In this document: positions 8,371-10,000 of the stretch, piece after piece
Position numbering within the stretch: the stretch's first letter is position 1
Layout: every line of letters starts with the position of its first letter
Source: Acropora yongei
Lineage: Eukaryota > Cnidaria > Anthozoa > Scleractinia > Acroporidae
DNA: 10,000 bases
Reading direction: 5' to 3'
NCBI GenBank assembly: GCA_014634225.1
Contig: BLFN01000513.1
Span: forward strand, 954,495 to 964,494
Position numbers and translations under genes: made by a program
Notes under the pieces: generated by a model
Told to the model about the DNA's origin: nothing
Seen by the model: only the letters and a program-made list of their open reading frames with translations
Databases searched by the model: none

Positions 8371-8829
8371 AAAACATAAGCGGCAAACAAGTGACAGATG
8401 AATATTAATCAAGTGAAAAACAAGTATATGACCAACATGTGGGAGACAATCAAGTGAGGGACAAACAAGTGACAGACAAACAAGCAAAAAACAAACAAGT
8501 GAGACACCAGCAACTGAAGGACAAACAAGTGGGACACCAACAAGAGAGGAAAAAATTAGTGAGAGACAGACAAGTGAAGGACAAACAAGTGAAGAAAAAA
8601 CAAGTGAGAGACAAACAAGTAAAGGACAAACAACTGAGGGACTAACAAGTGAAGGACAAATAATGCAAGTGCCTGCAAGACAAGTGGAAGACAAACAAGT
8701 TGGAGACAAAGAACAGAAGGACAAACAAGTGAAGGCCAAACTAGCGAACAACAAATATTAAGTCACCAAAAACAAGTGGCAGACAAAAAAGTAAAGGAAA
8801 AACAAGTGAGAAACCAGTCAGAGACAAAA

Positions 8830-8991
8830 AAGTGAAGCACAAACAAGTGTGAGACAAAAAAAAAAATAAGGAAAGAAATTGAGAGAAAAAAAAAGTGACA
8901 CAAATCCAATACGAAAACAAACAGAGACAAAAAAACTCAACAAAAAAAGTAACAAAATGGAGCAAAGTGATGAACAAAAAGGTGAGCCACA
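8830..8991 (+). repeat. Duplicated interruption in 15-bp array, copy 2
   Basis: The same landmarks as copy 1 appear at 8867-8880, 8904-8910, 8914-8926, 8957-8971 (with a G for A change) and 8981-8986. The offset is 626 bp, falling to 621 bp because of small indels. A run of 11 A at 8856-8866 lies just before the first landmark. A further matching block downstream (8557-8590 against 9267-9300) shows the duplication covers more than the interruption itself. Confidence 0.8.
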
Positions 8992-9628
8992 AACAAATAC
9001 GGGACAAACAAGTGAGAGATAAGCAAGTGCAAGACAAACAAATGGAACAGAAACAAATTAGAGATAAACAACTGAGAAACAAAGGTATAAAGAACAAAGA
9101 GTTGTCGGACAAAAAAGAAAAACAACAAGTGGATGACCAACAAGTGAGAGACAAACAACTGAGGGACAAACAAGCGAGGGACAAACAAGTACAAAACAAA
9201 CAAGCGACAGACCAGCAAGAAAAGGAAAAACAAGTGAGATGCCAAAAAAAATTATGCCGGAGAAACTAGTGAGAGACAGACAAGTGAAGGACAAACAAGT
9301 AAAGAACAAACAAGTGAGAGAAAAACTAGTGAAGGACACACAATTGAGTCACAGACAAAGAAGTGAAAAACAAACAAGAAATAAAGACTAATTAAGTGAG
9401 GGACAAACATTTGAAACACAAGTGAGCCAAACCAGTCAGGGACAACCAAGTGAAGAACAAACAAAAGAAGGACAACAAATGAAGTACAAACAAGTCAGAG
9501 AGAAACAAGTGAGAAACAAACAAGTAATAGACAAACATGAGCAACAAAAGAATGAGGGGCAAACAAGTGAGAGGCCAACGCAAGACAGAGAAAAGTAAGG
9601 GACTAGCAAATGAGTGACAAACAAGGGA

Positions 9629-9685
9629 CCAAATATGAACAGATATGTCCAGAAGTGCACCCGATTGCAAATATAATAACTATTA
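9629..9685. other. Unique interruption in 15-bp array
   Basis: About 57 bp of non-repeat sequence (AAATATGAACAGATATGTCC through TATTACA) interrupts the array before units resume at ACAAACAAG. It does not resemble the duplicated interruption at 8211 and 8830. I see no target-site duplication or terminal repeats to call it an insertion, so it may equally be a strongly diverged patch. Confidence 0.55.
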
Positions 9686-10000
9686 CACAAACAAGACACA
9701 AACAAGTGAGAGAAAAAAACAAGTAAAGGACAAAATAGTGAAGGAAAACGAAGTGAGAGACAAACAAATGAAGAACAAACAAGTGACAGACAAACAAGTG
9801 AGAGACAAACAAGCAGAGGACAAACAAGTGAGCAACAAACAAGAGAGCACCAAACAAGCAAATGCCAAACAAGTGAGCAGCAGACAAACAAGAGACGAAC
9901 AAGTGAGAGACAAACAAGTGAGGGACAAACAAGCGAGAGACAAACAAGCGAAGGAGAAACAAGTGAGCACCAAGCAAGTGAATGCCAAACAAGTGAACTA

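Larger units (their letters stand above)
6660..10000 (+). repeat. 15-bp minisatellite (AAGTGAGAGACAAAC)
   Basis: Well over 150 tandem units, up to about 220 by length, with consensus AAGTGAGAGACAAAC or AAGTGAGGGACAAAC. The unit is 12/15 purine on the plus strand. Recognisable units start near 6660 and become regular after about 7420. The cleanest run is 9770-10000, which reaches the window edge, so the array probably continues. The unit equals five codons. On the minus strand all three frames are stop-free (VCLSL, FVSHL, LSLTC). On the plus strand two are open (VRDKQ, SERQT) and one has TGA. This explains long open frames such as 7409-8047 and 8311-8754 on the minus strand and 8439-8645 and 8895-9269 on the plus strand. 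None has unique sequence or sensible codon bias. Confidence 0.93.

Noticed and set aside
8895..9269. 124-codon plus-strand open frame with DKQV(R/K) pentapeptide repeats, and a similar one at 8439-8645
   Set aside because: The pentapeptide is the direct reading of the 15-bp unit in its open frame. There is no unique domain, the frame starts at an arbitrary ATG inside an interruption, and homologous units next to it carry stops or indels.
9629..9685. Mobile element insertion in the 15-bp array
   Set aside because: It is too short, and no terminal inverted repeats, poly(A) tail or clear target-site duplication is visible.
6660..10000. CRISPR-like array of short repeats
   Set aside because: Units are contiguous with no unique spacers of constant length and are far shorter than CRISPR repeats. 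No cas-like gene is present.

Overview
No protein-coding gene or RNA gene can be supported in this window. It is repeat-dominated DNA of eukaryotic type: roughly 85-90% is two unrelated minisatellite arrays plus a small third repeat block. There are no bacterial-style gene runs, no ribosome-binding sites and no operon spacing. The first array decays mainly by CpG-to-TpG and CpG-to-CpA changes, which suggests a genome with cytosine methylation, such as many animals or plants. I cannot name the organism.

Layout. 1-284 is AT-rich unique DNA with a weak intron-like pair of splice signals. 285-5934 is a 34-bp minisatellite. Its plus-sense consensus in two pieces is AGCCGCTAAGTCTCCAAC then GTCGTCTCCACTCCCC. 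The array changes direction: reverse at 285-548, forward at 549-1282, reverse at 1587-1757, forward from 1758. A different repeat, a 37-bp unit built of alternating 21-bp and 16-bp halves, sits at 1283-1586 between forward and reverse segments. The long forward segment is fairly regular to about 4320, then becomes progressively degenerate and CpG-poor until it ends near 5934.

5935-6659 is mostly unique A/C-rich sequence followed by a pyrimidine-rich tract. From about 6660 to the right edge lies a second minisatellite with a 15-bp unit (AAGTGAGAGACAAAC). It is purine-rich on the plus strand, degenerate at its left end and most regular at 9770-10000, so it probably continues beyond the window. 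It holds one inverted unit forming a 42-bp palindrome (7394-7435), a duplicated non-repeat interruption (8211-8370 and 8830-8991) that points to a longer-period repeat of about 620-710 bp, and a unique interruption at 9629-9685.

The many long open frames are by-products of the repeats. The 15-bp unit is exactly five codons and has no stop in five of its six frames, so it reads as Cys/Leu/Ser/Phe-rich strings on the minus strand and DKQVR-like strings on the plus strand. The 34-bp unit cycles through frames every 102 bp. No gene products act together here. The interest lies in repeat architecture and repeat evolution.
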